A stretch of DNA of 64,000 bases, taken from assembly GCA_022315425.1 (NCBI GenBank), contig JAIUPT010000013.1:558001-622000 (forward strand), written 5' to 3'. Each line of letters begins with the position of its first letter. Position 1 is the stretch's first letter. This document shows positions 12,501-24,403 of the stretch, one piece after another. The position numbers and the translations under genes are program-made. Source of the stretch: Pseudevernia furfuracea (taxonomy: Eukaryota > Ascomycota > Lecanoromycetes > Lecanorales > Parmeliaceae). The notes below the pieces were generated by a model. It was given only the letters and a program-made list of their open reading frames with translations. It had not been told where the DNA came from and ran no database searches.

Positions 12501-13060
12501 AGCTACCCAGGCGGAACTCTTCTGGTCTGGGCCTCTCAAAAGCATGGTCAGATTTTGCAACGGATCGTAGGGCACCGTGAGACGCTGTTAAGGCCTTTTG
12601 CTGATGCTTGAGCTGTGAATACAGAGTGTTAGCTAAAAGGTTCTGTCACTTAGCCCAAATTACATCTTATACGTTCACACACCTTCTCTAGAGTTTCAAG
12701 CGTGTCATCTGCTTCCTGGAATAGTGTTGGTGTCCCGTCCACATCGAAGCACAATCTCTTAATAGATGTCGGTGTTGGTGAAGAAGCCAAGGGATACAGC
12801 TTTGGATCCAAGTCATACAGATGCTGGGGGGCCTTCATCATAATAGGTGGGAAGTTGGTGGTAGTTGTAGTAGTAGTGGTGACGACTGTAGTTTGAGTAG
12901 CTGGAGCGTAGGAGAATTGTCCCAGCACATCGTCGGATCGGATACCCTCTAGTGGCTGCAATGCTTCTTTCTGTATTGTCTGGCCTGTCGACATGGTCGG
13001 TGAAGTGGCTTGAGACTGTGTGGCAAGGACAGGTGGAAGACCCCGAGGGGGGGGGTTCAT
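9599..13060 (-). CDS. CDC4: F-box/WD40 substrate receptor of SCF ubiquitin ligase (Cdc4)
   Basis: Three exons, complement(9599-9736, 9790-12612, 12683-13060), 1112 aa. Cdc4 recognises phosphorylated substrates such as CDK inhibitors and delivers them to SCF for ubiquitination in the nucleus. After a long disordered N-terminal half with a Thr run (VVTTTTTTTT) come a dimerisation (D) helix region (about 465-496, MKSYLMYQFLRRCSKP), an F-box (about 500-546, LLPVELCLNVIGNLD) and a basic spacer. A WD40 propeller follows from about residue 719 (repeat strings LTGSDDSNINVYD, SGSTDRTVRVWD, SGSYDCSVRVW). The tail VLDFGA is encoded by the small last exon. The ATG at 13060 is the first in frame after an upstream stop; a further 5' exon is possible. 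The N-terminal half is longer than in yeast Cdc4 (779 aa), as is usual in filamentous fungi. Confidence 0.93.
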
Positions 13061-13957
13061 GGTAGGATGAGGTACCGTAGAGCCGTCTTGAGGGGGGTCG
13101 AGACCGTAAGACACGAAGATGACACGAGCGAGAGCGCGTTATACTCGAACAATTTGTATGGGAAGCTACTGTTTCTCTGTCATATTCTAGAATTCATGAT
13201 CTGATTATCGGAGCCGCTCCGAGAGGTCCCCAGTGTGTAGGTAAGGTGCCACGGTGGTGTGGTGGACAAAAGCCTGGTGGGGAAGTCGCATATGCAGGAA
13301 AGGTTAGGGAGTACTCGCGCCAGCCGATTAACGGTAACTCGTGAAGAGGCTTGAGCCGAGAAGAGTGGCGTTTTGTGAGGGACAGGTCAGTGTCACAGAG
13401 TCCGGTTTGGCGATTATTGACCCTTTGGCTAGTATATACAAAGGAAACCAGAAGGGTGAGAAATGGAGAAAATGTGTGGGAGGTGAGAAAAGACGTTGGA
13501 ATTACTACCGCTGGGACTTGAGAGGAGGTAGCGTATGATGCTGAAGGGGGGCGGTGACGGAGCGCGGCTGGGCTGACGTTATAAGGCACTACTTACTACG
13601 CCTCTTAAGGGCAACGACCCTTCAATCAGCCAAAATTTGGAGAAGAAGTGACATTACAACATACAACATACAAGCACCTTCACTTGCCCTTCACTTTCCC
13701 AGATTGCAAAGTGTTGTTTCATTCGCTACTATTGCTACATGAAGCGGGTCTTGTCCTCGCGGTGGTCTAAAGCCTAGACCTGTTGGACCTCGTCAGGACG
13801 TCATGTTGCAGAAATGCTTCGCTCATTCACTGCCAACTTTGAACTTCCTTCCTGTACCTTGACATTCACCTAGGAGCTAGTACATGCTACAGCTCAGTAT
13901 CGAGGGGCAAACACATCCTACTTTCATTCACAGTAGTACTCGCATCATCCCCTCAAT
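13061..13957. other. CDC4 upstream region and YTH-gene 3' flank
   Basis: 897 bp between the CDC4 start and the stop of the YTH-domain gene, both on the minus strand. Short open stretches on either strand show no family resemblance. It contains the CDC4 promoter/leader and the terminator of the YTH gene; no repeat or recognisable element was seen. Confidence 0.45.
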
Positions 13958-16296
13958 TCAATACCGAATTGAAGAGGACCCGTGCCCGTACTGCGGGTGA
14001 GTGGTGGATTCACCCCTCCTGCTCCTGACGCTGCCATAAGGGAACTGAGCAGGCGCAATACTGTTATTCAAAGGATCATACCCGGAATATGGCCAGTATG
14101 CTGGCGCTGCTTGCCTATAGATGGATCTATAGGCAGGTTGAAGGTTCTGAGCTGGTGCTGTTGGGCGTGGCGGGAACCCCTGAGGAACTCGTCTGCTGGA
14201 GTTGGAAGCGCTCTGGGTTGATCGCCTATCTCTCTTTTCTGGGGTAGAAGGTGCAAGCTCTGCCTTCGGATGGATGATTGCGGTCGCCGAATGCTCAGCT
14301 TCGAAGTATTTCTGTATCAGGTTGCGACCTGCTTCGCCAGGAACCCTAAGGAAGAAGTTCGTGAGCACAGCCTAATCAACCGGTGAGAAACCCCCTTACG
14401 TATTAGCATGTCTTAACTGAGTAACACGCTTGTCGTTGTAAGTCAAGTCGTCAAAAACCGAGAATTCAACATCTTTGGCAACGATCCATCGCGTTGGAAT
14501 CACTCCTTCATTGCCTTGAAGTTTCTCTGTCCAAATATTGACGTTCCTCTCCGGGTCGAATGGTCCCGACATTTCCGCCAAACCACAATATTTTCCACTA
14601 TATCTATGGCTGGTGAATGGTCAACAACATTCCCTCTATTCTTGGAAACACACCATACCTGTGGGTGATGGAAAAGATAAAAATGATCTTTTCCCCTGGC
14701 TTTCTATTCTCCCAAGCATTTTGGAGCACTCTATTCGCACCCTTGGTTGAAGACCAGACACCGTGTTCCACGGAAGCTCGCAGGTTATAGACGTTAGTCG
14801 ATTTCATGATGAACACTTTGGACTGCCACTGCGTTAGCTGACAGATTTCCACATACAACAGGAACTGCGACGTACTCCAAAGGGAAGAGAGAATGTTTCA
14901 GGATCAAGACTATAATCTTGAGACTTCAGATGAACGCTCAGCCCACTCCGTACTCGACGTTTCTCTTCGAATGGAAGACCTTTGCGTGACCATACTGGTG
15001 ACTCATTTGCCTCAATGGAGCTGACCTCATCCTGATGAACTAGGCTATCTTTCAAGGCGGTCTGAACATCATCTGGTCCGGATGCCTTCGCATTTACTGG
15101 TACCTGCGTTTTTGGGGCTCGCGGCTCTACGGTTACTGTAGATTGTCGAGCCTGTGGCGCTTCTTTCAAGTCAGAGAGGGATCGTCGCCGTTGGATCAGA
15201 ATGCAAAGGTTTGAGGGCTTGACAAGCTGTGGCGTGAAGGGCTGCTTCCACGGTCCAGTTTGACCCAGCGCTAGTAACTGGTACGGCTCTTCGTCAGGCG
15301 TTGAGCTGAGGACCAGATCCGCAAGTGGAGACCGAGTATGGTTATTAGCACTCATAGCGGCACGCTCTATTTTCATAGATGGATTCTGATCTCCCGTCGC
15401 CACCAAGGTCCTAGGCAAAATTGCAGATTTGGTCGAAGCGAGATGGTCCCCCACAGCACCGACAGCACCGAAGCTGCTTGTTGTTTTCCCGCTCGATGAG
15501 GAAGAAGACGAGGTGTACATGTAGATGATGGATTTCCCGGTGATAGCTCCCCCAGGAATCAACGATGTTGGCGCGTTGCTACTCGGTACTAGGATCTTCG
15601 GATCTTCGGAGTCAGTCATCATTCCTTGAGAGGGGAAAGGAGTCACAAGATTGAGCATGATACTCTCGAAGCATGTCTCAGAACTCCAATTGGGGTACGG
15701 ATTGGGGAAAACTCCACCTGCAATCCGCTTTTGGACCGGCCGGTTGCCCTGCGACTACTACCCCATCTCAATGGCATGAGAGCCTGATCACTTGGTACCT
15801 TCCTGATGGTGTTGAGTGCTTCGTCTCCCGGCTCGACGATTGGCAAACCTTGCAGGAGTTTCTCCTCATCTTGCAGTGGATTACCCTTTTCAATGTATTT
15901 CGGTCTACGAAAACCGAACGGCTCGACATCCGGATTTTGATTCGCGGAATTCCTGCTTGAAGTGTGTTGTTGACCAGGATATGGCCCGCAGCCCAATTTG
16001 GGAAGCTTCGCAGAGGGTGTATCTCCCTGCTCGGAGTAATCCGAAGCTGGTGATGACCTATTGCATGCATCTTGTAAGCTTCGGCATGAGTGCAACGAAA
16101 TTTATATTAAAGACGAAGGCAAGATCCTAGTCCATGGCGAAATCGCACCAAAATGTACAGCATCCACGGAAACTTATGGTCAGAGTTGCAAGTACCAGAA
16201 GGGGTCATGCCACACTACTTACATTTTGGACGGGTGAATGCTTGGTTCTGGAGTATTGCATAACAGCTGATGGCTGTGGGTGGCTTTGTAAGCCAT
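13958..16296 (-). CDS. YTH-domain RNA-binding protein (putative m6A reader)
   Basis: Six exons, complement(13958-14345, 14400-14609, 14659-14828, 14876-15624, 15699-16057, 16223-16296), 649 aa, all phases consistent. YTH domains bind N6-methyladenosine or specific RNA motifs. The domain covers about residues 395-535: KVFIMKSTNVYNL, SVEHGVWSSTKGANRVL, KIIFIFSI, YCGLAEMSGPFD and PTRWIVAKDVEF. Trp residues stand at the usual aromatic-cage positions in HGVW and NVNIW. The first 390 residues are disordered and rich in Ser/Pro/Gln; the tail after the domain is also low complexity. The acceptor at 14828 could instead be at 14822, which would drop two residues. The first exon rests on an excellent GTAAGTA donor and an open frame. 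Whether it behaves like Mmi1 or Pho92 cannot be told. It diverges from HOP1. Confidence 0.88.
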
Positions 16297-16912
16297 GTGT
16301 TGAGCCGGCTCAAAATATGGGTTCCCTCATGGACTGTGGTCAGCTTGAGCCACGTATGCAAAGACGGGCCTTGAGTGTGGTAGGAGTCAACAAAGGGTGT
16401 AAGGTGAAGGGCAATTTGGACGAAAGGATTAGGTAAAGGAGGAGGTGTGAAGGTCGTTGACTTAGTAGGGGGCCAGTGACAAGTTCACATAGAGATTGTT
16501 GGTGGCTTGGCATTTTCAAGGACAGCCTTTATAACACACACGGATAGGATGGATTTTTCGGTCTTTTGACATTTGACATCAATCTTTCTCCAATATTGGT
16601 CCGTAAACATGGTCGATGTGGTCCCTATTTTCAGGCCCTGGGAGTTGTGTCCTTCAAATTTCTTCATCTCAACTTTCGCGGTGTTAAAAAATGGCTATAA
16701 TAATTGCACCACCCGTAATGGAACATGAAACTGACAGAGCCTTTTTCTTTTCACGCTACTCTAGATAGTCCTGTCACTGCTCAGTACTCACGGGACTCGA
16801 TAACTTTGGCGAAAGCCTCCATCACCAATCGATGAATTGAACCAACCCTTTCCTGCTATCAATTCCCCACCATCTCCAATCATCAAACCTAAAACCGCTC
16901 AGTTCACAAGAA
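16297..16912. promoter_or_regulatory. Shared divergent upstream region of the YTH gene and HOP1
   Basis: 616 bp separate the two divergent start codons, so both promoters lie here. I looked for a consensus URS1 or middle sporulation element and saw none clear enough to call. Confidence 0.5.
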
Positions 16913-19265
16913 ATGTTGCAAAAACAAAAGCATAGAGCTCCCAAGCCAAAGCCTGTTCAACTTGCGCATCATGAAGGCACTTCGTCTGTGATGCCAGAAG
17001 CCAACTCGCTTGACAAGGAAGATCAGGCCGTCGAAGAGAAGCAAAGTTATGCCATGGTAACAGGACTTCTCCAAATTTTGGTAGACATGCAGAGTCCAGG
17101 AATCAAAAGACCACCCGCTAACTTCTTCATTTGACATCAAAGGTGGCCAGCATTGCTTACCAACGGTACATCACGTGTGCTATAGGCTTTTGCAGCCCGT
17201 GAGCTGACCCAATTCACAGAGATCTCTTCCCCAGATCGTGTTTCGAGATGCGATTACCCTCGTTGATCCGTACAGAAGCCCATCACTACTACGAGCAGGC
17301 CGACGCTCACTCCAATATGACCAGCAGCGATAATGAAATGGCACATTTTGCAGCTGCACTAGCACAACGAGATCAACCTTTCATAATCTTAGTTCCAGGA
17401 AAGACGAACGGCGTTGACAAGTTGCTAGCATGGCTGGTAGGTGATGATTAGTCCTCGGATGCTTGGAAACAAGCTAATCTCTTGCACAGGATGAGATATT
17501 CAAGGGTCTGCTCGATCGCTCTTTGGATGGCGTTCAATTCAGCATATATGCGGACAAGTCTAGACCTTCCCAACCCCTGGAGATATACACATTCTCTTTC
17601 CAATACCGTGATGGGGAGGATGGTGAACGGCGGCTAATTGGGTTGACGCCTCCGGGTCGTGGCAGTGGCATGATTACGACTCGAAGCGTTAGATCTGGCA
17701 TGGTGAATATCATCGATCAGCTCAACATCTACCAGCAGCAGCTCCCGGCTCTTCCCAGTAAGTTGCCTCGGGGGAAGTGCCAGAATCATGTGTACTAATG
17801 CAACCTGTAAAGAAGAGCGATACTTAATGTGTCACCTCTTTCATTCACCCTATGCTCTTCGGCACCATCGGACAGCGGGATTCCATACCTGTACGGACAC
17901 CAACATGACTGTCATCGAAGATGGGCCATGGTATATGAAGCAGCGAGGCTTCGGATCAATAGACTCAGGCTTTCATCGGTACCATGCCTTGAGCATCTGG
18001 TTGCTTGAAGTCTCACTGATTGGCTTAGTATGCGCTTGGGGATAGGTTTCATGGCTCGCACCGATGCCGCGAAAGATATCGACCATCGGTCAGCGCTTGC
18101 CCAGAACATGGAGAACACCAGGACTGTTTCAAAGACCCTCGAGCCCGGCCTCGAAAGGCGCTTTAAGAACCAGACCGTTCCGCCAGTGGGTGACCGGATG
18201 ATAACGCATCCTAGAGAAGTTTTCACACAGGCAGATGAGCAGGGGGGCTCGATCAGGTTCGAGCCATCGCATGGTAGTACTGAAGATTCAGGCAGATCGA
18301 TGAGGGCAATGAGACGGACCATGAGCCCAGGTGCTCTTAGCAAGGACACGGGAGAAAGCGTCAGGGTCAGCCTGAATCTTAACTTATTGGGGCGGGTTGT
18401 TCCTGGCTAATTCCACATGTAACAGAGACATGATACATTGAGTGGTGATAGTCTTCTGCCAACCCAAGTTATGGAAGCAGAGGACCCGCCAGCACTACAT
18501 GCATGGGAATGGAAGCTGCGGGCAGGGAAAGCAATGGAGATGGGCGTCAAGAGAGACAAAAAACACTGGATGGCTGCTCAGGATGATCGAGTCGTTCTTT
18601 GCGAATGCTCTTGCGACCGGGAAGAACTGCTTATGGTACTTCTTGGCCCAGTGACAGCCGGTATTTGCTATGCTAACATCAGGTCATTCAGCTCCAATGC
18701 ATTTGCTGCCAAAAATTGCAACATTATCACTGCTATGGCTTTGCTCTAGAGGCACACGTACATGAGCATCATTGCTATCAATGTCTTCTTGAAGATACGC
18801 ATGGAGCACTTTTAGGAGACATGAAGAGCATCGCCATTTTCAGGCGAGCGCTATGGATCCTATACGAAAAAACCCCCTCGTCACCCACAGAATTCGCTCA
18901 GCAACTGCGTTTGTAATCCCCAAAGCTTGGACTGGGTAGATTGCTAACATACTGTAGATTTGGACGGGAAGACGACGCAGGGGTTGATCAAGCGATTGGA
19001 CGAAGGCGGTTACCTGGCTTCTGGAAGGACGCGATTATCTCCAGTGACCACGCCTGAGCAATTGGTATTCCGGAGTCAACTCTACCATAACCCTCTCACG
19101 AGCATCAGTGGTTTCGTAAGTACCTCCCTAGGCTGCCGCTGCCGCTGCCTTCGCAAGGACCGTCGCAGGCGCTTACTGTTTTAGTATGAGCCTCGAGAAG
19201 ATACGCCATCAGCAAATACAGACAGCGAAGATGGGAAACCTTGGCGCAAACGTATAAAGACCTGA
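16913..19265 (+). CDS. HOP1: Meiotic chromosome-axis protein Hop1 (HORMA + PHD-like finger)
   Basis: Ten exons (16913-17080, 17143-17165, 17220-17436, 17490-17757, 17813-17978, 18029-18359, 18426-18635, 18683-18908, 18958-19115, 19185-19265), 615 aa. Hop1 builds the axial element and promotes interhomologue bias and double-strand-break formation in meiosis. The HORMA domain spans about residues 45-280: QSYAMVTGLLQIL, SIAYQRDLFPRSCFEMRLP, LAWLDEIFKGLLDRSLDGV, EIYTFSFQYRDGE and KERYLMCHLFHSP. A PHD-like zinc finger follows: C452 and C454, C467-x2-C470, H475/H477 and C478, C492-x2-C495. A winged-helix-like segment with DGKTTQGLIKRLDEGGYL lies near the end. Exon 2 is a 23-nt microexon. The donor at 18360 (GTCAGG) is the weakest junction; the rest are standard. 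Filamentous fungal Hop1 proteins have the same HORMA-finger order. Confidence 0.94.
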
Positions 19266-20815
19266 ACGTCATGAAAATTAGGGGGCCTCTACATACAGTT
19301 GCGTGGCTGAGCTGTACTGTTTAACGCTTGAAATGCCGGTGGTTTCATATCTTTCCAAACATCTAGCTGTTGCATTATTGTCTTGATGTACGAGCGCTAA
19401 AGCCGCCTTTGCCTTTACACCATACCACAATAGAAGCATGACATCTTCTAAGAGAGTTTCTCATGATCCACACTACCATTCCAGCCATCACTGCAGCTCT
19501 GTTCCTTTCCCCAGAGGCATGCCGAACCGTACCATACATGACTAGGTGGAAATGTCGATACTTTAGCTATTGTGGAGCCATCTGCTTCAGAAGTGACCTG
19601 GCGGCTTTCACGCACATTTTCCATGATGATACATGGCCGTCTGGCAATCCCCCATCTCATGAGGCAGGCATTGTTTCAGCGGTGGCGACTTGAAGAGTTG
19701 GATTGGCTCAGCGGGTTCGGAGTATTGGATTGTTGTACACTCGCCGCTACCACGTGTGGTGCCAGTTCGCCTGAGCGCCCCGTGGCTATTGTTTCCAATT
19801 CACGCATTGTCCCCACCAGCTGGGAAGATAGGAATCGTCATGTGAAAGGTGAGCGCCATAAAGAAAGGGTGTGGTGTTGGTCGACCGCGCGATGAATACC
19901 CCTTTTCTCGCGGGTTTTGTGTGGTGAGCCCACGTGGCGTCATTTTTCGATGGTTAGTTTCGCAAAAAAGGCTTTGTGGCAAGCGCCTTCTTTCTCTTCT
20001 TTTGAACTCTGGCCAAGAATTATTGAACCGCTCTTCCACTGCTCGTAGGGTAATGGGAAAGGATCAAGACACATTCGACATTGAATGTGCGAGTTGTTCT
20101 TTCTGTCGTTTTATGCAAGAAAGGGAGGAAGATGAAAATTGGATGGAGATACCGTAATTGACTCGGAGCGGGATCTTCGGGTCAAGCCATAATTACAGGG
20201 GTCAGGGACTATTATTATTCTTCCGGCTTCCCAGTACCTTAGTCTCTTCTCCAAAGCCAAATCTGGTGTGTGCCTTGTGGGCTAGCGTCGGCTAGGGAGT
20301 GCTACTACTCGAGCTACTACTCTAGTACTGACTCTACTGACTCTACTGACTTCTACTCTACGGTACTATAGGACTGAGTCTGACTAGGTAGATACGGTTG
20401 ACCCGTTGAGTAACTCTCGCCCCCTCCCCGAGCCCCCTTTGGCCCCCATATGTCCGTCCATGAAATTGAATTTACATCTTTCAGGGGTGCCCACTGGGCC
20501 ACTGGGGACATGGACATGGGGACTCGCACACCTTTGTTAAATGTGGTTGGTGTGTGGAGACACTGGACAGGGTGGTGCATTATTCCTTCTCCTTCTTCTT
20601 TTCTTCTTCATTTCCATCTTCCTCAAGCATCAAGTCTCTGTATACAGTACGAGACTGGCAATACACACTAACCTACCGACACCTCAACATGTTCTGACCA
20701 TAAGGGCAAAGATGAAACGAGCTTTGTACAGATGACTTGCTCCCCCATTCCATCCAACCACTCCAATTTCTATCTGACCAAGTCTTGAGCTGTGACCGTC
20801 CACCTGAACTCCCTA
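19266..20815. other. 1.55 kb intergenic, HOP1 3' flank and upstream region of the next gene
   Basis: No supportable coding sequence. Short frames on both strands lack family signal. It contains the simple repeat at 20306-20360 and a pyrimidine-rich stretch (about 20580-20620, CTTCTTCTTTTCTTCTTC) about 200 bp upstream of the next start codon, a common fungal promoter feature. Confidence 0.5.
20306..20360. repeat. Degenerate CTACT/GACTCTACT simple repeat
   Basis: Imperfect iterations of CTACTAC and CTACTGACT follow one another in intergenic DNA (units such as GACTCTACTGACTCTACTGA). Confidence 0.7.
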
Positions 20816-23227
20816 ATGCCTCGTTCTTTCAACATCTCCTTTCCCTTGCCTCGAAGGCCAAGTGCCTCTCCTCATACCACACCGGGTTCGCAATACTCAA
20901 ATCAAAGCAACGTCGATGACTCCCCTCTATCTCATCCAGGTGCCAAGGCTGAAAAAGTGCTGGGAGCCTCAGAAGGGGACAGTCCTGAGTTGAAGAAGAA
21001 GCAGTCGAATAAAGGGAAGAAGCAATTGCGAAAATACCCCAGCTTCATGAGTGTCACCCTGTCCGACATCCATACCGAATCAGTCAAGACTCCGAATGAA
21101 TTTCCCTTTCCTGGCATGCACACCCCAAGTGAACTGGTCCCCCAGCCGACACCAAACAAAGGCAGGCAAGGATCCTCACCATTGCTGGGGGATCAGTACA
21201 TGTTTGGGTCTACAGACGGGGTAACGCTTAGCAACGCCTCAAGCCCGCGAAGCCGCGGCGGTGAATCATCCTCAACCTTGCCGTCTCACTATGATCCAAA
21301 GAAGTCGCCGCTGTCGATCTCACAACAGACATCTGCCTCTTCGGCGCGGGATATGGCGTTGAGGAAAGGCTTCCCGCCAATTTCGAGTCCACTGAGCCTT
21401 AATGTGGTAGAGGCAGTCAAACCTACTGAACTTGATGGACTGCATTCGCGCAATATATCTACGGATACGAAACTTTCCGGGAGCTCCAAATTATCTGGCA
21501 ACTCGCTCCAAAGAATCAATAACATCCCAAGGAGAAGACCCTCGGTTATGGATCCACCAACGTTGTACCCGAATGCCAATCGATCTTTTCATGCAACTTC
21601 TCCGCCACCAGCCCTCATAAATGCAACATTACCCAAACCTCTAGGTCCGCAGAGCCGACCAAAAGTATTGTTTAGCCGCCCAAGGTGGTGGGCGAAGGTA
21701 AAAACTCAAACGCCTCCGCCCATTCCTATCGAAGACCAGCAGCGCCATGAAGAACTCGGTGATGATTTAACATCTATCAAACTCAACGTGAAGAAGCCAA
21801 AAGCAGGTATACGCAATTGGTTTGATGGGCTGGACGACGAAAGAACTTCATCGGACGGCCTCCAAGATGTTGAGGTATCGAAATATCGAATACCCGAGCC
21901 ATACAAACCTCCCCTGAGTATTCATGAGATCATGACACAAGGAGCCCGGTCTCCCCAAATTCCAGAGAGGAAAAGCTCCTTTAGCAACAAGAGTGAATCA
22001 ATTACACTATCAGATCAAAAACTAAGCTTTCGGTTCAATTCTCCTCCTATACGCAGTCTTGATGGGGAGTCGTCATCGCAAGCTCCAGAGGAGACGAGCA
22101 CTCCCGGAAGCCCCGATGCTACGATTATACAACCAACGATCAGCAGCAAAGGAGCACCCCCGAGGCTAGATCTACAATCGGTCAGTTTTCTTGAGCTCTC
22201 ATCTTCCGAAGATGAAACGGAAAGCAGTTCCGATGCACCTTATCGACGTCATCGCATCCGAGCAAGCATTGAAACAAGCTACAACAATGAGGTTTCAGTC
22301 GGGAACGCGCAACGGGCTCAGCCTGTCAGGCCTCGGTCAATAGTCAACGGACGCCCCAGACCTCTTTCGAGAAGATCCAACAGCTCAGAAAAGGTGCCAC
22401 CCGTGCCAAGGATCCCTGATAAGCCGAGGCTCAGCCAAAGGACTTCTTCAGTGCGATGGCGCGAGATGACGGAAGACAAAGCTGGAAGTTCCGAGAGCAT
22501 TGTCGACAGTGGGGAGAGTTCTCTTAATGGCAGCATAGATGCACGGAGAGCAAGAGCAGGAACAAATCAACCTATTCGCAGGAGCAGATTCATGAAAGTC
22601 ACGTCGGAAGAAGAAAAGCTCCTGGAGGCCATGCGAGATAAAAGAGCTAGCATCCGTCAGGACGACTTTGACAAAGGATTCAAAACGGCTATGCAGCTTC
22701 AGGAGATCGTGGCAAGGCCTAAGACTGCAGGTGCGGATGGACGAACTTCTCGATCCTCGAACTACGGATCTAGGTCTTCGAGGTCGCCTCCACCACAGGA
22801 ACATGCAATGAAAATGAACAGAACGGGTTCGCGCTTTTACGCTTCCGCGGAGGATCTTAGACTCGAGAATGCCTTTCCCTTTCCCGAGGTACCGTTGGAT
22901 CGAAAAGGTCCCCCCGAATACGTTTCACCACCTAAACCATCTCCCAGTCTGAGTTTCAGCCCCTCAGACATCTTGCCAGACCATTTGCCTGAGACGCCGG
23001 CGAGCCATAATTCCCCCATAACACCGCCTCCTGTACACGGTGCGTTGGGTGCTTACGGTCATGGTCTGAGGCTGTCCCCATCTCGGGGCTTTAGAGCGAC
23101 GAACAAGATCGGTCATGAGAGAACGAGAACTGTAAGTAGCAGTGTGGTGGACCTTGACGGGGTCGAACAGCAGGCTCAGGTCATGGATGAAGATGAAATC
23201 TCTCGGTGGGCAATGGATAGATGGTAA
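20816..23227 (+). CDS. Uncharacterised disordered protein, 803 aa
   Basis: Single exon from the ATG at 20816 (MPRSFNISFPLP) to the stop at 23225-23227. I do not recognise a named family. The protein is dominated by Ser, Pro, Arg and Lys with many potential proline-directed phosphorylation sites and no membrane segment. One ordered island near residue 600 reads EEEKLLEAMRDKRASIRQDD, a predicted helix that I recall from uncharacterised Pezizomycotina proteins, followed by FDKGFKTAMQLQEIV. A second compact block, RNWFDGLDDE, lies near residue 343. These two blocks are the likely conserved, functional parts; the rest looks like linker. No function is assigned. Confidence 0.8.
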   Translation: MPRSFNISFPLPRRPSASPHTTPGSQYSNQSNVDDSPLSHPGAKAEKVLGASEGDSPELKKKQSNKGKKQLRKYPSFMSVTLSDIHTESVKTPNEFPFPGMHTPSELVPQPTPNKGRQGSSPLLGDQYMFGSTDGVTLSNASSPRSRGGESSSTLPSHYDPKKSPLSISQQTSASSARDMALRKGFPPISSPLSLNVVEAVKPTELDGLHSRNISTDTKLSGSSKLSGNSLQRINNIPRRRPSVMDPPTLYPNANRSFHATSPPPALINATLPKPLGPQSRPKVLFSRPRWWAKVKTQTPPPIPIEDQQRHEELGDDLTSIKLNVKKPKAGIRNWFDGLDDERTSSDGLQDVEVSKYRIPEPYKPPLSIHEIMTQGARSPQIPERKSSFSNKSESITLSDQKLSFRFNSPPIRSLDGESSSQAPEETSTPGSPDATIIQPTISSKGAPPRLDLQSVSFLELSSSEDETESSSDAPYRRHRIRASIETSYNNEVSVGNAQRAQPVRPRSIVNGRPRPLSRRSNSSEKVPPVPRIPDKPRLSQRTSSVRWREMTEDKAGSSESIVDSGESSLNGSIDARRARAGTNQPIRRSRFMKVTSEEEKLLEAMRDKRASIRQDDFDKGFKTAMQLQEIVARPKTAGADGRTSRSSNYGSRSSRSPPPQEHAMKMNRTGSRFYASAEDLRLENAFPFPEVPLDRKGPPEYVSPPKPSPSLSFSPSDILPDHLPETPASHNSPITPPPVHGALGAYGHGLRLSPSRGFRATNKIGHERTRTVSSSVVDLDGVEQQAQVMDEDEISRWAMDRW

Positions 23228-23714
23228 GAGAGGTTTGGGGAGATGGTGGAGTCTTCAGTGCGTGAATAAGAATTGGGCTCTGATTTTGGAGAAAGTCGAT
23301 GAATTAGTCTTGTATTCAGTCCTGGACGTATGTATAGCATATAACCAGAAATGGACATAACGCAAGGTGTTGAAATCTATGTGCAAGAACTTCCAATATT
23401 TCTTTGACCACCATAGTGGTGGAAGCGCTGACCTCTACCTATGATATATATGCACTCAAACGTAGAGTAGGAGACTCGGAGAATAGGTAATCGAGGTAGT
23501 CTACGGCAAGCCCTAATCTAAACAACGCTAAAACAGGCCCTGAGACGTCAGCGTGCATCGCCATCAAGTGAGTCAAACCATCTACAGATCCCATCACTTC
23601 ATGAGACGAAGAGACCACTTCCCAACGTTGACACAGATTGTATCCAATTCTTTGTCTCTCATACCACCCTTTCTGATTTTATCCACACTTTCTGTTCTGC
23701 TCTTGGCTGCCAAC
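23228..23714. other. 487 bp intergenic, tandem plus-strand genes
   Basis: 3' flank of the 803-aa gene and promoter of the HAD phosphatase gene. An in-frame open stretch extends upstream of 23715 but its start would not be an ATG. Nothing else noted. Confidence 0.5.
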
Positions 23715-24403
23715 ATGGTTAAAAAGCCGGTACAACAGCTCGAACCGTCCAACGCCAGTGTTATGGTCGAGCAAGGCTTTGCTCCAGATACCTTCAGCGA
23801 TGGATTACCCCTTCCCAAGATGATGGTATTTGATTTGGATTATACACTCTGGCCGTTTTGGGTAGATACACATGTATCGCCGCCTCTGAAAGGGGCGGGA
23901 GGGGCCAAATCTGTGGATCGGTATGCGAGCGAGATTAGCCCCCATAATACGTGAGATTCTTCTTACAGAGCATGGCTGACATGATCCGAAGATGGGGCGA
24001 GTCATTCGCCTTCTACCGCGACGTTCCTGGTGTCCTTCACGCCGCTAAAGCGCTCCCTTCGCCGCTCCTGCTTGGTACGGCTTCTCGTACCCACGCTCCA
24101 GATCTTGCGAGTACCCTCCTCAAGCAGCTTCACGTACCTCCTAGTGGCAAGCGCGCCATTGAATACTTCGACCACATGCAAATTTTCCCTGGGGACAAGA
24201 AACAGCATTTCTCCAAGATACATAAAGCGAGTGGGGTGCCGTACGACGAAATGCTTTTCTTTGACGATGAGGTACGAAATCGAAACGTGGAGAGTATGGG
24301 CGTGGTGATGTGCTTGGTCAGAGATGGAGTTACTAGGGCAGAGGTGGATAGAGGGGTTAGGGAGTGGAGGAGAAGGTATGGGAGGGAGTCGAAAGAGTCA
24401 TGA
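23715..24403 (+). CDS. MDP1-like HAD phosphatase
   Basis: Two exons, 23715-23920 and 23971-24403, 212 aa. It belongs to the magnesium-dependent phosphatase-1 branch of the haloacid dehalogenase superfamily (related to yeast YER134C), proposed to act on protein phosphotyrosine or on sugar phosphates and fructosamine phosphates. Motif I is VFDLDYTLWPFW with the paired Asp nucleophile and acid (DLD). Motif II is LLGTASRTHAP, and the metal-binding acidic pair is in MLFFDDEVRNRN. The intron acceptor is the second AG of a CAGAG tandem (23970), because only that keeps the frame and gives DRMADMIRRWG. The start at MVKKPVQQ is the ATG nearest the conserved domain. Confidence 0.88.

Noticed and set aside
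19266..20160. Several short plus-strand open stretches after HOP1
   Set aside because: No conserved motifs, and they overlap one another in different frames.
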